NCBI GenBank assembly: GCA_017961175.1
Contig: JAGCXV010000041.1
Coordinates: forward strand, 1-64,000
Source: Bacteroidales bacterium
GTDB lineage: Bacteria > Bacteroidota > Bacteroidia > Bacteroidales > UBA932
Length of the DNA: 64,000 nucleotides
Reading direction: 5' to 3'
Positions 23,753-32,405 of the stretch are shown here, one piece after another. The notes beneath the pieces were generated by a model, which was not told the DNA's origin, searched no databases, and worked only from the letters and a program-made list of their open reading frames with translations. The position numbers and the translations under genes were made by a program. Each line of letters opens with the position of its first letter. The stretch's first letter is position 1.

Positions 23753-24589
23753 CTAGGCAACATCAAAATCCATAAGCTGGTAGAACAGGTTCGAAGATGT
23801 CATCTGCGGAATCTGTCCTCCTGTCAAATCGCGGAATATCAGGTTGAACGGAGAATGTTTCACAAACTTTGGAACCTTAAGGAACGTTGGCGGAACATCC
23901 GCCCCCATCCCGACATAAAGACGGACGGCCATCCGGCAGCCTTTCTTCAGGGAAGGCACCTTGTCCAAAAGGCTTTCGTCTATGGTTCCCATAACGGCGG
24001 ACACTCCCGGTTTGAACCGGGTCAAAACCAGGTTACCCCTGCGGAAATTTTTGGGATTCCCCGTACGCCAGGCCAAAGACTCCGGAGTCCAAGCCCTGCG
24101 GTAAACCTTTCCCTTAGGCTCCCTTATCTTCCCGAAGCCGAATTTCACATCCAGCTTTCCCACAAGAGAGAACCCGCAATATTTCAGGAAGGTGTGTATG
24201 CTGTTCCCGTTTGCTATTCCGTAAACAAACTCATAGCCCCTCTTTTGCGCCTCCTCTATGCATTTGTTTGTAAGTATGGCCAGAAGCTTCCTTCCCCTGT
24301 ATTCGGGAAGGGTTACGCTTCCCATCGAACGGAGGCATTTTACCGTCCGGCCATCTACTTCCATAAGTTCAGGAACCAGGGCCTCGTGGGCTACGATCCT
24401 GTCTCCGTCCATTGCGTTGAAAGAAATGACGCGGCCTTCCGGATTGTCTGCATACCAGTATCCGAAGTCCTCCGGAGTGAATTTCAGACCCCTCTGGCGG
24501 TAAACTTCATTCTGAGTGGCTATCAGCCTCTCAAGGTCTTTCCCGTCAGAAAAATCGCAGAATTTTATTTCCAGGTCCCTTTCTTCCAT
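23753..24589 (-). CDS. GNAT-family acyltransferase (polysaccharide locus, copy 1)
   Basis: 278 residues with a recognisable acyl-CoA/ACP-binding loop in LPEYRGRKLLAILT (about 95-108) and the following YGIANGNSIHTFLKYCGF block, typical of the GNAT family seen in capsule loci. It follows the ACP gene by 15 bp, suggesting that its acyl donor may be ACP-bound rather than acetyl-CoA (inference). A related protein of the same family is encoded at 39566-40330. The likely acceptor is an amino sugar of the repeat unit. Confidence 0.8.
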   Translation of the reverse strand: MEERDLEIKFCDFSDGKDLERLIATQNEVYRQRGLKFTPEDFGYWYADNPEGRVISFNAMDGDRIVAHEALVPELMEVDGRTVKCLRSMGSVTLPEYRGRKLLAILTNKCIEEAQKRGYEFVYGIANGNSIHTFLKYCGFSLVGKLDVKFGFGKIREPKGKVYRRAWTPESLAWRTGNPKNFRRGNLVLTRFKPGVSAVMGTIDESLLDKVPSLKKGCRMAVRLYVGMGADVPPTFLKVPKFVKHSPFNLIFRDLTGGQIPQMTSSNLFYQLMDFDVA

Positions 24590-24604
24590 CGCCAGATATT
24601 CCGG

Positions 24605-24850
24605 TTATTTCAGAAGTTCTTCAATGGTGAGCTTTATATATTTGAAATTGGTCATGTTGACAACCTCTTCCAAAGGAATGCTCACTCCAAACTCTTCCTC
24701 CAAAGACACTATGAGCGCAAGGCTTTTTACGGAATCCCAGCCGGATATGTTGTCCTGGGATGATTCTTCGTTGATTTCAGAAGGCTCCACCTCAAAAACG
24801 GCGCTCATCACATCCTTGAGCCTTTCTTCCAAATTAGGGTTCTGTTCCAT
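24605..24850 (-). CDS. Acyl carrier protein (stand-alone)
   Basis: 81 acidic residues with the phosphopantetheine attachment site at Ser40 in GWDSVKSLALIV, and the helix II pattern of carrier proteins (EEEFGVSIPLEEV). The DSV-type site and the sequence differ from housekeeping fatty-acid ACPs (DSL), as expected for a dedicated carrier. Directly upstream is the FkbH-like HAD gene, a classic pairing in which a HAD-IIIC enzyme loads a three-carbon acyl unit onto an ACP. Confidence 0.88.
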   Translation of the reverse strand: MEQNPNLEERLKDVMSAVFEVEPSEINEESSQDNISGWDSVKSLALIVSLEEEFGVSIPLEEVVNMTNFKYIKLTIEELLK

Positions 24851-24860
24851 ATTTCAATTG

Positions 24861-26597
24861 CTAGTTATTTACCGTGGTTTCCATGTATGAAATCCCGCTA
24901 GGGATATATTTGTCTATTTGAAGGGTATAATCCTTAATGCCGCCATTCTCTTCCTGAAGGCAGAAGCCGCACTGGCCGTAAAAATCGGAAACGGGCTTGT
25001 TTTTCTGGGTAGGAATGTATCTGGATCTGATGGTCTGGCATCCCATATCGCGGAGAAGGACAACTACAGAATCCATAATCACCCTCTCGATATTGCGTCC
25101 CATAATCCTGCAGCTCATAAGGAAATCGTCTATCCTTGCATCCTGCCCGTCACGCGAAACTATCACCACTCCGGTAAGGCCCGAATCTCCGAACTTGTCA
25201 GATACGGTTGCTGAAATGAAGTGGCGGTCTCCGGATTTGAGGATATCTTCTATCTGGCTTTCCGTGTACCGGTTGGTGCAAAGGTTGAACTGGTTTGTTT
25301 TCTGGGTAAGCTGGGCAACACGTTCCGTTTCGGGAGCCTGGTCTATGTTGAGATCTATCTTAATGTTCAACGATTTGAGATAGCTGTCCATATCGGTAAA
25401 CTCGCGCATGGACTTGTTTCTCTGTGCCTGCTGCTTATACTGCAGGGTCTTCTCAAGATCTGCCTTGCCGGAACCAATGAAAAAATACGTGTTTAAAAGA
25501 CGGGCGAATTCCCGCGGATAGTTTTCAACAGCCTCGGGAACCTGAAGACAGGTTATCTGCGGCAACTGCTCCCTTACAAGATTTATCTCGAAAGGGGAAT
25601 CGTCCACGAATACCAGGCTGTCCAGACCGATGTTCAGTTCGGACGCTATCTGTTTCAGGTTGGATGCCTTGTCATTCCAGTTCACCTCGCTTACCACGAT
25701 GTTTTCGTTTTTCAGCGCCATGTCCGGATGGGTATCCACAACCTGCTGGACATCTTCTGGATTGTTCTTGCTGCACAGGCCTATAAGCAAACCGTGCTTG
25801 CTGAGCCATACGGCCATCTGCTGCACCTGATGGTAAAAGCTGCCGGCCTTGGAATGGAAAGACATGTCTATTCCGTCAAAACCGTCCTCTCCAAGGATTC
25901 CCTTCCAAAGAGTGTTGTCGCAATCAAAGATAACAGCCTTTTTTCCGTGTCCTGTAACCTTCAGCAGCAGAGGGAATATCATCCTCGAGTACTCCAGGTT
26001 GAAATCTATGGTGTACAGGGTCTTTGTCAGATTGTACAGTTTGAAGTCGAAAGAAGACTCGTAACCCGTGGAACGGATAACCCAGTCTATGTCTGCAACC
26101 GTCATGTTGGATGTCCGGTTCTGCTCCAGGAACTCGTTCAGGCGGCCTGCCAGTTCCCTGACCAGATTCCGGCGCAGAGGGTTTACCGCCCAGGCTGCGG
26201 AAGAGAAACTGTCAAAGATCACACAAGGGACCTTGGAGAGATTCCGGATGATCATTCCCAGTTCTCCCGTCAGCGTTTCCTCGATATCGCGAATCTGGTC
26301 TGCGGCAAGGTCTTCACAGTAGACATCCTTCTTCCCAAGGATTCCATAAAGGTCATAGTGGACTATCACGGCCTGCTGGTCCTCCGCACTGAAACTGTCC
26401 TGAAGGATATTGTCATAGTTCCCCAGAGAAACCTTCGCATTAACTCCCTGACCGTAAAGACCGTAAGCAATCACATCACCCAGCATATTGCAGGTTACGT
26501 TACTCAGGATCCTAAGGTTATAGGGTTTCTGGGAAGAAACTTCTTTCTTAAGTTTCAGGCTGGACCTTAATATCTCGCTGTATTTTATCTTTTCCAT
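24861..26597 (-). CDS. HAD-IIIC / FkbH-like protein
   Basis: 578 residues in the usual three parts: an N-terminal SGNH-like region (about 25-210), a HAD phosphatase core with IFDCDNTLWKG (nucleophile Asp225, then Asp227) and FVDDSPFEINLV, and a C-terminal GNAT-like part (about 420-560). FkbH homologues load a glyceryl unit from 1,3-bisphosphoglycerate onto an ACP with loss of phosphate; that activity is known for the family, not shown here. It is sandwiched between the MaoC-SDR fusion (3 bp) and the ACP (10 bp), so all should work on carrier-bound acyl groups. Confidence 0.87.
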   Translation of the reverse strand: MEKIKYSEILRSSLKLKKEVSSQKPYNLRILSNVTCNMLGDVIAYGLYGQGVNAKVSLGNYDNILQDSFSAEDQQAVIVHYDLYGILGKKDVYCEDLAADQIRDIEETLTGELGMIIRNLSKVPCVIFDSFSSAAWAVNPLRRNLVRELAGRLNEFLEQNRTSNMTVADIDWVIRSTGYESSFDFKLYNLTKTLYTIDFNLEYSRMIFPLLLKVTGHGKKAVIFDCDNTLWKGILGEDGFDGIDMSFHSKAGSFYHQVQQMAVWLSKHGLLIGLCSKNNPEDVQQVVDTHPDMALKNENIVVSEVNWNDKASNLKQIASELNIGLDSLVFVDDSPFEINLVREQLPQITCLQVPEAVENYPREFARLLNTYFFIGSGKADLEKTLQYKQQAQRNKSMREFTDMDSYLKSLNIKIDLNIDQAPETERVAQLTQKTNQFNLCTNRYTESQIEDILKSGDRHFISATVSDKFGDSGLTGVVIVSRDGQDARIDDFLMSCRIMGRNIERVIMDSVVVLLRDMGCQTIRSRYIPTQKNKPVSDFYGQCGFCLQEENGGIKDYTLQIDKYIPSGISYMETTVNN

Positions 26598-26600
26598 ATA

Positions 26601-27788
26601 TCAAATCATGACCTGTCCGCCATTGACGCGGATAACTTCTCCGCTGAGGTATCCGGCCTTATCAGAGGCAAGGAAAGAAACCGCGCCGGCCACATCCTCC
26701 GCGGTGCAAAGCCTGCGCAGCGGAGTCTGCATGGCGGACAAAAGTTTCAGTTTCTCCGGAATGTCAGCGGTAAGGTCCGTGGCCACAAGGCCCGGGGAAA
26801 CCATGTTGACGTTTATTCCGGAAGGAGAGAACTCCTCTGCCAGAGATTTTGCAAATCCTTCAAGGGCGCACTTTGCTGCGGTATAATGTGTCCATTTCTT
26901 TCTCGGCTTGTCGGCGACCTCGCTGCTTATGAAGATTATCTTTCCGGCTTTTCTTTCTACCATCTGCGGAATTATCTTTTGCAAGAACGCCGTGTTCGCC
27001 TTTATGTTCAGGTTGAACTGTGAGAGGAAATCATCCCACTTCAGATCGGCAAAACCAATGTAAGGGATTGGAGTCGAGGCACAGTTGACAAAGCAGTCTA
27101 TCCTGCCGAATTCCCTCATGGCCTGGCCAATAAGTTCATCGATATCCTCCTCGCGGTTTATATCTGCCGCCAGGGCAACAGCCTTGCCCTGTCCGTCCTT
27201 CTCTATTTCATTTTTCAGCGCAAGCGCCTTGTCCCTGTTGCTGTTGTAGTGAAGGACCACATTGTATCCGTCTTTGGCCAGCTGGAGGGAAACGGCGGAA
27301 CCAATGCCTCCCGTAGCACCGACTACAAGAGCGGTTTTCTGCACTTGTTCCTGAAGAACCTGTTCGGCTGCCTGGACCAACTCTTCCAAAACCTTAACCT
27401 TGGAAGTTCCGCGTGTCACAACCTGGCGGTTCTGGTTCTGGATTTCAATGTTGAGCTCTATAATCTTTTCCTTGTCTATTTTCTTTGTAACCTCAGCGAT
27501 AACGGAAATCTCGTCGCCGATCCTTACTGGCAGCAAAAATTCAAGGGTCTGGGAAAACCAGAGAGCACCGTCGCCCGGAATCCTGGTTCCTATCATCGTG
27601 GAGATGAAACTTGCCCCGATCATCCCGTGGACAACAGGCTTGCGGAAACTTGTCTTTGCGGCAAAATCCTTGTCTACGTGAAGTTTGTTGTCGTCTCCTG
27701 ACAAGTCCACGAATTTGTCTATGTCGGCCTGGGTTACCTTATGCCTCAAGACCTCTTTCTGCCCAATGTAAATGTCTTCATACTTCAT
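26601..27788 (-). CDS. MaoC-like hydratase / SDR reductase fusion
   Basis: 395 residues in two domains. Residues 1-135 are a MaoC/hot-dog (R)-hydratase with the catalytic Asp-His motif in SGDDNKLHVD (29-39) and HGMIGASF. Residues about 150-395 are a short-chain dehydrogenase of the 3-oxoacyl-ACP reductase type: GATGGIGSA (157-165), the Ser in IISSE, and YTAAK (302-306). Together they would interconvert 3-oxoacyl, 3-hydroxyacyl and enoyl thioesters, for example making a 3-hydroxybutyryl group. Both active sites look intact. Position next to the HAD/ACP/GNAT genes argues for sugar acylation rather than fatty-acid synthesis. Confidence 0.85.
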   Translation of the reverse strand: MKYEDIYIGQKEVLRHKVTQADIDKFVDLSGDDNKLHVDKDFAAKTSFRKPVVHGMIGASFISTMIGTRIPGDGALWFSQTLEFLLPVRIGDEISVIAEVTKKIDKEKIIELNIEIQNQNRQVVTRGTSKVKVLEELVQAAEQVLQEQVQKTALVVGATGGIGSAVSLQLAKDGYNVVLHYNSNRDKALALKNEIEKDGQGKAVALAADINREEDIDELIGQAMREFGRIDCFVNCASTPIPYIGFADLKWDDFLSQFNLNIKANTAFLQKIIPQMVERKAGKIIFISSEVADKPRKKWTHYTAAKCALEGFAKSLAEEFSPSGINVNMVSPGLVATDLTADIPEKLKLLSAMQTPLRRLCTAEDVAGAVSFLASDKAGYLSGEVIRVNGGQVMI

Positions 27789-27800
27789 GGAAGATTCCTC

Positions 27801-28433
27801 CTATCCTATTTTCTTTGCCGGATTGCCAAATACTGTGGTCTCCGGCTTAACGTTCATGATAACAAAACTGCATGCTCCAACCATAGCGCCCTCGCCAACC
27901 GTCACGTTATGGTTTATCACGGAACTCGTATGAACGGTTACCGCGGATTCAAGAACGGTACCGCCGACCATGGTGCAATGTGTATCTATCCTGCAACACT
28001 CGCCAATCTTGCAGTCGTGGCCGATAACTGCAAAGTTGAGTATCAGCGTGTGTGCGCCGATGACAACATCCGGGCAAATCATCGCCATTTCGGCAATTAT
28101 ACAGCCATCTCCTATCTCCACATTCTGGCTGACGCAGGCCTTCTTGCTGATAATGGTTTGGAATACGGCTCCCTTATCCTTCATTTCACTACTTATCCGT
28201 TTCTTGGTCTTGGTGTCTCCAAAAGAACATACGAACACATCATCTTCCTCGATCTTGTAATCGCTGATACTGGAAATAAGCGGGGGATAACCTTCAAAAC
28301 CATCCAGGGATTTTGGATTGTCATCCAGAAAACCCTTAATGTCAAACTCCTCTCCATAGCCGAAGGCATCTTTTGCAATGCAATAAACACAACGGCCCAT
28401 CCCTCCGGCGCCGATAATAACCAAATGCTTCAT
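27801..28433 (-). CDS. pglD: PglD/NeuD-like sugar O/N-acetyltransferase (left-handed beta helix)
   Basis: 210 residues from the ATG at 28433. The N-terminal nucleotide-binding subdomain begins HLVIIGAGGMGR, followed by hexapeptide repeats (about 95-205) with the catalytic His in FAVIGHDCKIGE. PglD acetylates UDP-4-amino-sugar to UDP-N,N'-diacetylbacillosamine, and this gene follows a PglC homologue by 2 bp, with a PglF-like gene in the same operon. The NeuD (sialic acid) alternative is less likely because no sialic-acid genes are nearby. Confidence 0.83.
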   Translation of the reverse strand: MKHLVIIGAGGMGRCVYCIAKDAFGYGEEFDIKGFLDDNPKSLDGFEGYPPLISSISDYKIEEDDVFVCSFGDTKTKKRISSEMKDKGAVFQTIISKKACVSQNVEIGDGCIIAEMAMICPDVVIGAHTLILNFAVIGHDCKIGECCRIDTHCTMVGGTVLESAVTVHTSSVINHNVTVGEGAMVGACSFVIMNVKPETTVFGNPAKKIG

Positions 28434-28435
28434 AA

Positions 28436-29062
28436 TCAATTATGTCCGTTAAACAGTTCCATGGAAACCATACCCTCTTTGGATATGCCTTCCCGCTTGA
28501 AAACTTTGTATATCGTTATAAATATCACTTTCAAATCTACCCAAAGGCTGCAATGGTCCACATACCACACGTCCAGCCTGAATTTCTCTCCCCAGCTGAT
28601 GGCGTTTCTGCCATGGCACTGGGCCCAGCCGGATATTCCCGGCCTGACCTCATGCCTTCTTGCCTGCTCGGGACTGTAGAGAGGCAAGTATTGCACCAGA
28701 AGAGGCCGTGGCCCGATCAGAGACATATCTCCCTTAAGCACATTTATCAGCTGAGGCAGTTCGTCGATGGAGGTTGACCGCACTATCTTCCCTATTCTGG
28801 TTATCCTTTTCTCATCCGGAAGAAGTTCCCCGTTTTCATCCCTCTCGTCAGTCATAGTCTTAAACTTTATGACCTTGAATATCCTGGCGTCCTTACCCGG
28901 CCGTTCCTGGAGGAAGAATACTCCCGCCCCCTTGTTGGCAAAATGTAGCAGCACAATAAATATCAAAAGCAGCCAGCTTATGCACACCAGCCCCACAAGG
29001 GCTATCACAAAATCCAGCACCCTTTTGAAGAAATCCCTGTATATGCGCCAGCCTTTTTTCAT
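28436..29062 (-). CDS. pglC: PglC-type phosphoglycosyl transferase (initiating enzyme)
   Basis: 208 residues. A single N-terminal re-entrant hydrophobic helix (about 15-37) precedes the catalytic domain with [14 protein letters not shown] (Asp-Glu catalytic pair), [33 protein letters not shown] and [18 protein letters not shown]. Its similarity to Campylobacter PglC as I remember it extends to the very C-terminus. It transfers a phospho-sugar from UDP to undecaprenyl phosphate, starting repeat-unit assembly. The ATG at 29062 overlaps the upstream stop by 4 bp and fits the family length; a longer in-frame extension is not needed. Confidence 0.9.
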   Translation of the reverse strand: MKKGWRIYRDFFKRVLDFVIALVGLVCISWLLLIFIVLLHFANKGAGVFFLQERPGKDARIFKVIKFKTMTDERDENGELLPDEKRITRIGKIVRSTSIDELPQLINVLKGDMSLIGPRPLLVQYLPLYSPEQARRHEVRPGISGWAQCHGRNAISWGEKFRLDVWYVDHCSLWVDLKVIFITIYKVFKREGISKEGMVSMELFNGHN

Positions 29063-30198
29063 CCCAGTTTCTCCCTGTAAAAATCTTTCAGGCATTTCCA
29101 CACGAAGCCTCTTTCATATCTGGAAGCTACAAGCTCCCTGGCGCAAGCCTTCGCGCTTTCATAAAAGGACTTGTCCTCTATCATTCTCTTCATCGCCGAG
29201 TAAAGCGCAGTGGCATCCCTGGCGGGAACTATGAGCCCGTTTTTCTCTACGATTATTATTTCGTTTGCTCCGTTAATGTCGGTTACAACACTTGGAAGCC
29301 CCATAGCTCCGGCCTCTATCACGGAATTCGGGAATCCTTCCCTGTAGCTTGGCAGCACAAAGCAGTCTGCGGCGGCATACCACGGCCTCACGTCTTTCTG
29401 AAGACCGGCTTCAACGATACTTCCGGAAGACGCAATTTTTTCTGATGTCTTCGCGGTTATCGGATTGATTCCGTTATCCCGGTCCCCCACCAGAAGAAGC
29501 CTTGTCTGCGGATATTCTTCGTTCAGGCGGCAAAAAGCGTCAACCAGTTCGTTGATGCCCTTGTCTGTGACAACCCTGCCCACAAATACAAAGGTAAAGG
29601 TTTTTCCGTCTCTTAATTTTTCCGCCTCAGCCTCAACCTCCGGTGTGCGGTCATAGACGGAAAGGTCTATGCCCCTTATGTTTCCATTTCCCAATATCCT
29701 CAGCGGCTTGCGGGTTATCTTATTGTTTTTAAGGTCATTGTACACACCCTTGCCTTCCGGCAGGATATCAGTGGAACACCAGCAGATAAACTTGTCCACC
29801 TTCTTCAGGACATAGCGGGAAAATCCCGTGGCGGTTGGAAAAGCCAATCCGGTAAAAGTGTGGACACGGTATTTAACACCTGTTAGCTTTGCGGCAAACT
29901 GCCCGATGATGGCCGCCTTGTGTCCCATGCTGTGAAGCATATCCGGCTTTTCTTTGCGGAAGACTTTTATCAGCCGGAAAAGGGTTACGACATCCTTGAA
30001 TGGAGACAAGCGCCTTTCTATCGGAACCGCAATGGTCTTGACACCTTCCCTTTCAGCCACCTCCTCAAGATCCTTGCCCGGAGAAGAAAGAGCCACAATC
30101 TCGTAGTCTTTTGAAAGTTCCTTCAGAAGATCCTTGAAAAAGACATTCAAAGACACGGGAATGTTGGTTATCCTTATTATTTTCTTCTTTCCGCTCAT
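29059..30198 (-). CDS. GT4-family glycosyltransferase
   Basis: 379 residues in a GT-B fold. The N-terminal acceptor domain contains [16 protein letters not shown], and the C-terminal donor domain shows [13 protein letters not shown] and the E-x7-E signature in [20 protein letters not shown]. It lacks membrane segments. Sequence trend ([16 protein letters not shown]-like turn) resembles the PglA/WbnH-type enzymes that add the second sugar onto a bacillosamine primer, which would fit its overlap with the pglC homologue; the exact sugar is not readable. Confidence 0.87.
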   Translation of the reverse strand: MSGKKKIIRITNIPVSLNVFFKDLLKELSKDYEIVALSSPGKDLEEVAEREGVKTIAVPIERRLSPFKDVVTLFRLIKVFRKEKPDMLHSMGHKAAIIGQFAAKLTGVKYRVHTFTGLAFPTATGFSRYVLKKVDKFICWCSTDILPEGKGVYNDLKNNKITRKPLRILGNGNIRGIDLSVYDRTPEVEAEAEKLRDGKTFTFVFVGRVVTDKGINELVDAFCRLNEEYPQTRLLLVGDRDNGINPITAKTSEKIASSGSIVEAGLQKDVRPWYAAADCFVLPSYREGFPNSVIEAGAMGLPSVVTDINGANEIIIVEKNGLIVPARDATALYSAMKRMIEDKSFYESAKACARELVASRYERGFVWKCLKDFYREKLG

Positions 30199-31280
30199 CT
30201 CAGAACTTCCTTATAAACGTTTTCGTATGCATGGGCCATCTTCCCGAAATCATATTCCCAGGCCCTTTCAAGACAGGATTCGGCCACCTTCTTTGCATAA
30301 TCACTGTCGGAGCAAACTTTTTCAATTTCAGACGCCAGGGCCTTGTCGTCACCTTCGGGGAAAAGTATTCCCGCCCCGCTTACAATCTCCCTCAGCCCGT
30401 CCACATCGGAAGCTATGAACGGTTTTCCGACCGCCATACCCTCTATGCTGGAAAGGGAAAGACCCTCGTAGTGTGAGCTCATTACCACCACGTCGGCCGT
30501 CTTCAATATCTGTGGGACATCCGTCCTGACGCCAAAGAATCTCACCCTCCCTTCAAGAGAAAGCTCCTTGGCAAGGGCCTTCACTTCCTCCAACCTCTGG
30601 TCTCCACCCACCAGCCACAGGCAATAGTCGTCGCCGAGCAACCTCATTGCCCTTACCAGAGTATCCTGGTCTTTCTGCGGGCGGAAGGCTGCTACCATAA
30701 CAACCACATTCCTTGGGCAACCTTCTCTTAACTCCGGTTCGGGCTCGGCTGCGACAAGACGGGAAATATCCGCCCCGTTCTTTATTGTCTGAAGCGCTAT
30801 CTTCTTGCTGTTAAGGTGTGCGGCCAGGTTGTCATAAGCCTTGTCCGATATGCAGATATTCCTTGCAAATTTTCCATAGGTCCACCTGTCTATCGCCCGG
30901 AAATACCAGGTGCGCCTCCGCCCGGTCGTGTTGTGCTCGGTATGTATGTACTTTGTCTTCTTTCCGCCAATCATCGCCTTTGACACCGCGGCAAAAATCT
31001 GCGGAGAAGAATTGTGGGTATGAACGATATCATAGCCACCCTCCTTTATCAGCTTTTTCAGGCTGAAAAGCATCTTCGGCGAATACACGCTCTTTCCGAC
31101 ACCGAAGCTATGGACCTTGACCCCGGAAGCCTCCAATTCTCTCTTGAAAGGAGCGTCTTCCCCGTCAAACAGTGCAACCTCCACCTCGTGCCCTCTGTTT
31201 TTCATGAATTCAGAGAGCTGCACCACGAGCTTTTCCGCTCCTCCCGTCCTCAGCGATGTTATGACGTACAGTATCTTCAT
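30195..31280 (-). CDS. GT4-family glycosyltransferase
   Basis: 361 residues from the ATG at 31280. The acceptor site loop is in SLRTGGAEKLVVQLSEF and the nucleotide-sugar site in SSHYEGLSLSSIEGMAVGKP with the E-x7-E pair. It overlaps the next GT4 by 4 bp and follows the EpsG-type polymerase by 2 bp, so it is tightly operonic. It adds one sugar of the repeat unit; donor unknown. Confidence 0.88.
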   Translation of the reverse strand: MKILYVITSLRTGGAEKLVVQLSEFMKNRGHEVEVALFDGEDAPFKRELEASGVKVHSFGVGKSVYSPKMLFSLKKLIKEGGYDIVHTHNSSPQIFAAVSKAMIGGKKTKYIHTEHNTTGRRRTWYFRAIDRWTYGKFARNICISDKAYDNLAAHLNSKKIALQTIKNGADISRLVAAEPEPELREGCPRNVVVMVAAFRPQKDQDTLVRAMRLLGDDYCLWLVGGDQRLEEVKALAKELSLEGRVRFFGVRTDVPQILKTADVVVMSSHYEGLSLSSIEGMAVGKPFIASDVDGLREIVSGAGILFPEGDDKALASEIEKVCSDSDYAKKVAESCLERAWEYDFGKMAHAYENVYKEVLR

Positions 31281-31282
31281 TT

Positions 31283-32401
31283 CTAATATCTTCCCGTCAG
31301 GTACCACATCAATATCGTAAAGGCCATATGACCGACCATGATAATTCCAAGCTTAAGTCCCGGCTTGTCTTTCCACACCGGCATAACCAGCATCGGATAA
31401 GCCAAGACTATCGGATAGAGGAACCAGCTCAAATATGCGAACCTGTTGGAGAATGCCGCACGGATAACCATTACCCAGAATGCGTTTGCGTATATGTACG
31501 TTCCCAGCAATATCGCATACGTTTTCGTGTAAATCCTCCTTCTGAATATCACATACCAACCCAGAATAATTGGCATGGAAGAATACAGCAGGAAGTCCCA
31601 TCGGAACACATCCTTCACAACAAGATCATCCACGGTCTCGCCAGTTATGTAGGTGTTGAGACGTTCGTCAAATCCAAGTCCGGAGAATATCTCGGAAATA
31701 GATCCTCCTATAGCGAAGCTCAACACGATGGATGCAACCCAGAAATAGAACATCAGTCTCGGGTTTCTTATGAAATAAGCCGCAATGGATGCCATAATTG
31801 GCAACGCCATAGAGTGGTGAAGGTTGTATGAGACAAAGCACAGTATCAGATACGTGATTTTCTCCCAGGTCCTGTCTCCCTTCATAAAGCTCAGCGCAAG
31901 GATAAATATGCTGGCCGCCGCTCCGTTTCGGATTCCGTTGGTTCCGTATGAGAAGAAAGAGAAGGCTGTCAGGAAGAAAATAATCAGAGTGGCTCCGTTT
32001 TCCTTGGAAAAGCGCCTGCAGGCGAAATATACCGGAACTATGTACAGCACTTCTATCAAAAGGAAGAAATACTGTACGCTCATTATCTTGGAACAGCTGT
32101 ACATTATGAAGTTGAACAGCCAGTCTCCCCTGGTGTAGTCAGGCAACAGCAAGTCATCTGTCATCAGCATATACACCGCCGCATAGGTGGACGTGTCTCC
32201 GAATGCCCTTCCAGATATAGGCCTGAGTCCAAGAAAAAGAATGGTGGCTACCATCAGAATAGTAACCAGAGCCATCGGTTTTTTCTTGTCCAGGAGGGAA
32301 TCCGTGTCCATCGGATACAGGCGGTAGAAATGCACGATAACAACCACCAGCATTACTGTCAGGAATATCGGATAATAAAATAGCGCCTGTAAATTTCCCA
32401 T
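31283..32401 (-). CDS. EpsG-family polysaccharide polymerase (Wzy role)
   Basis: 372 residues with about ten transmembrane helices and the EpsG-type stretch LFLGLRPISGRAFGDTSTYA near residues 60-80, followed by RGDWLFNFI. EpsG proteins take the place of Wzy polymerases in many Bacteroidota and Firmicutes loci, joining repeat units on the periplasmic side. No other polymerase candidate is seen in the locus, which supports this role. Confidence 0.82.
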   Translation of the reverse strand: MGNLQALFYYPIFLTVMLVVVIVHFYRLYPMDTDSLLDKKKPMALVTILMVATILFLGLRPISGRAFGDTSTYAAVYMLMTDDLLLPDYTRGDWLFNFIMYSCSKIMSVQYFFLLIEVLYIVPVYFACRRFSKENGATLIIFFLTAFSFFSYGTNGIRNGAAASIFILALSFMKGDRTWEKITYLILCFVSYNLHHSMALPIMASIAAYFIRNPRLMFYFWVASIVLSFAIGGSISEIFSGLGFDERLNTYITGETVDDLVVKDVFRWDFLLYSSMPIILGWYVIFRRRIYTKTYAILLGTYIYANAFWVMVIRAAFSNRFAYLSWFLYPIVLAYPMLVMPVWKDKPGLKLGIIMVGHMAFTILMWYLTGRY

Positions 32402-32405
32402 AATA

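Noticed and set aside
23525..24763. 412-codon open frame opposite the deacetylase and GNAT genes
   Set aside because: It spans two real genes and their junction, with no recognisable domain.
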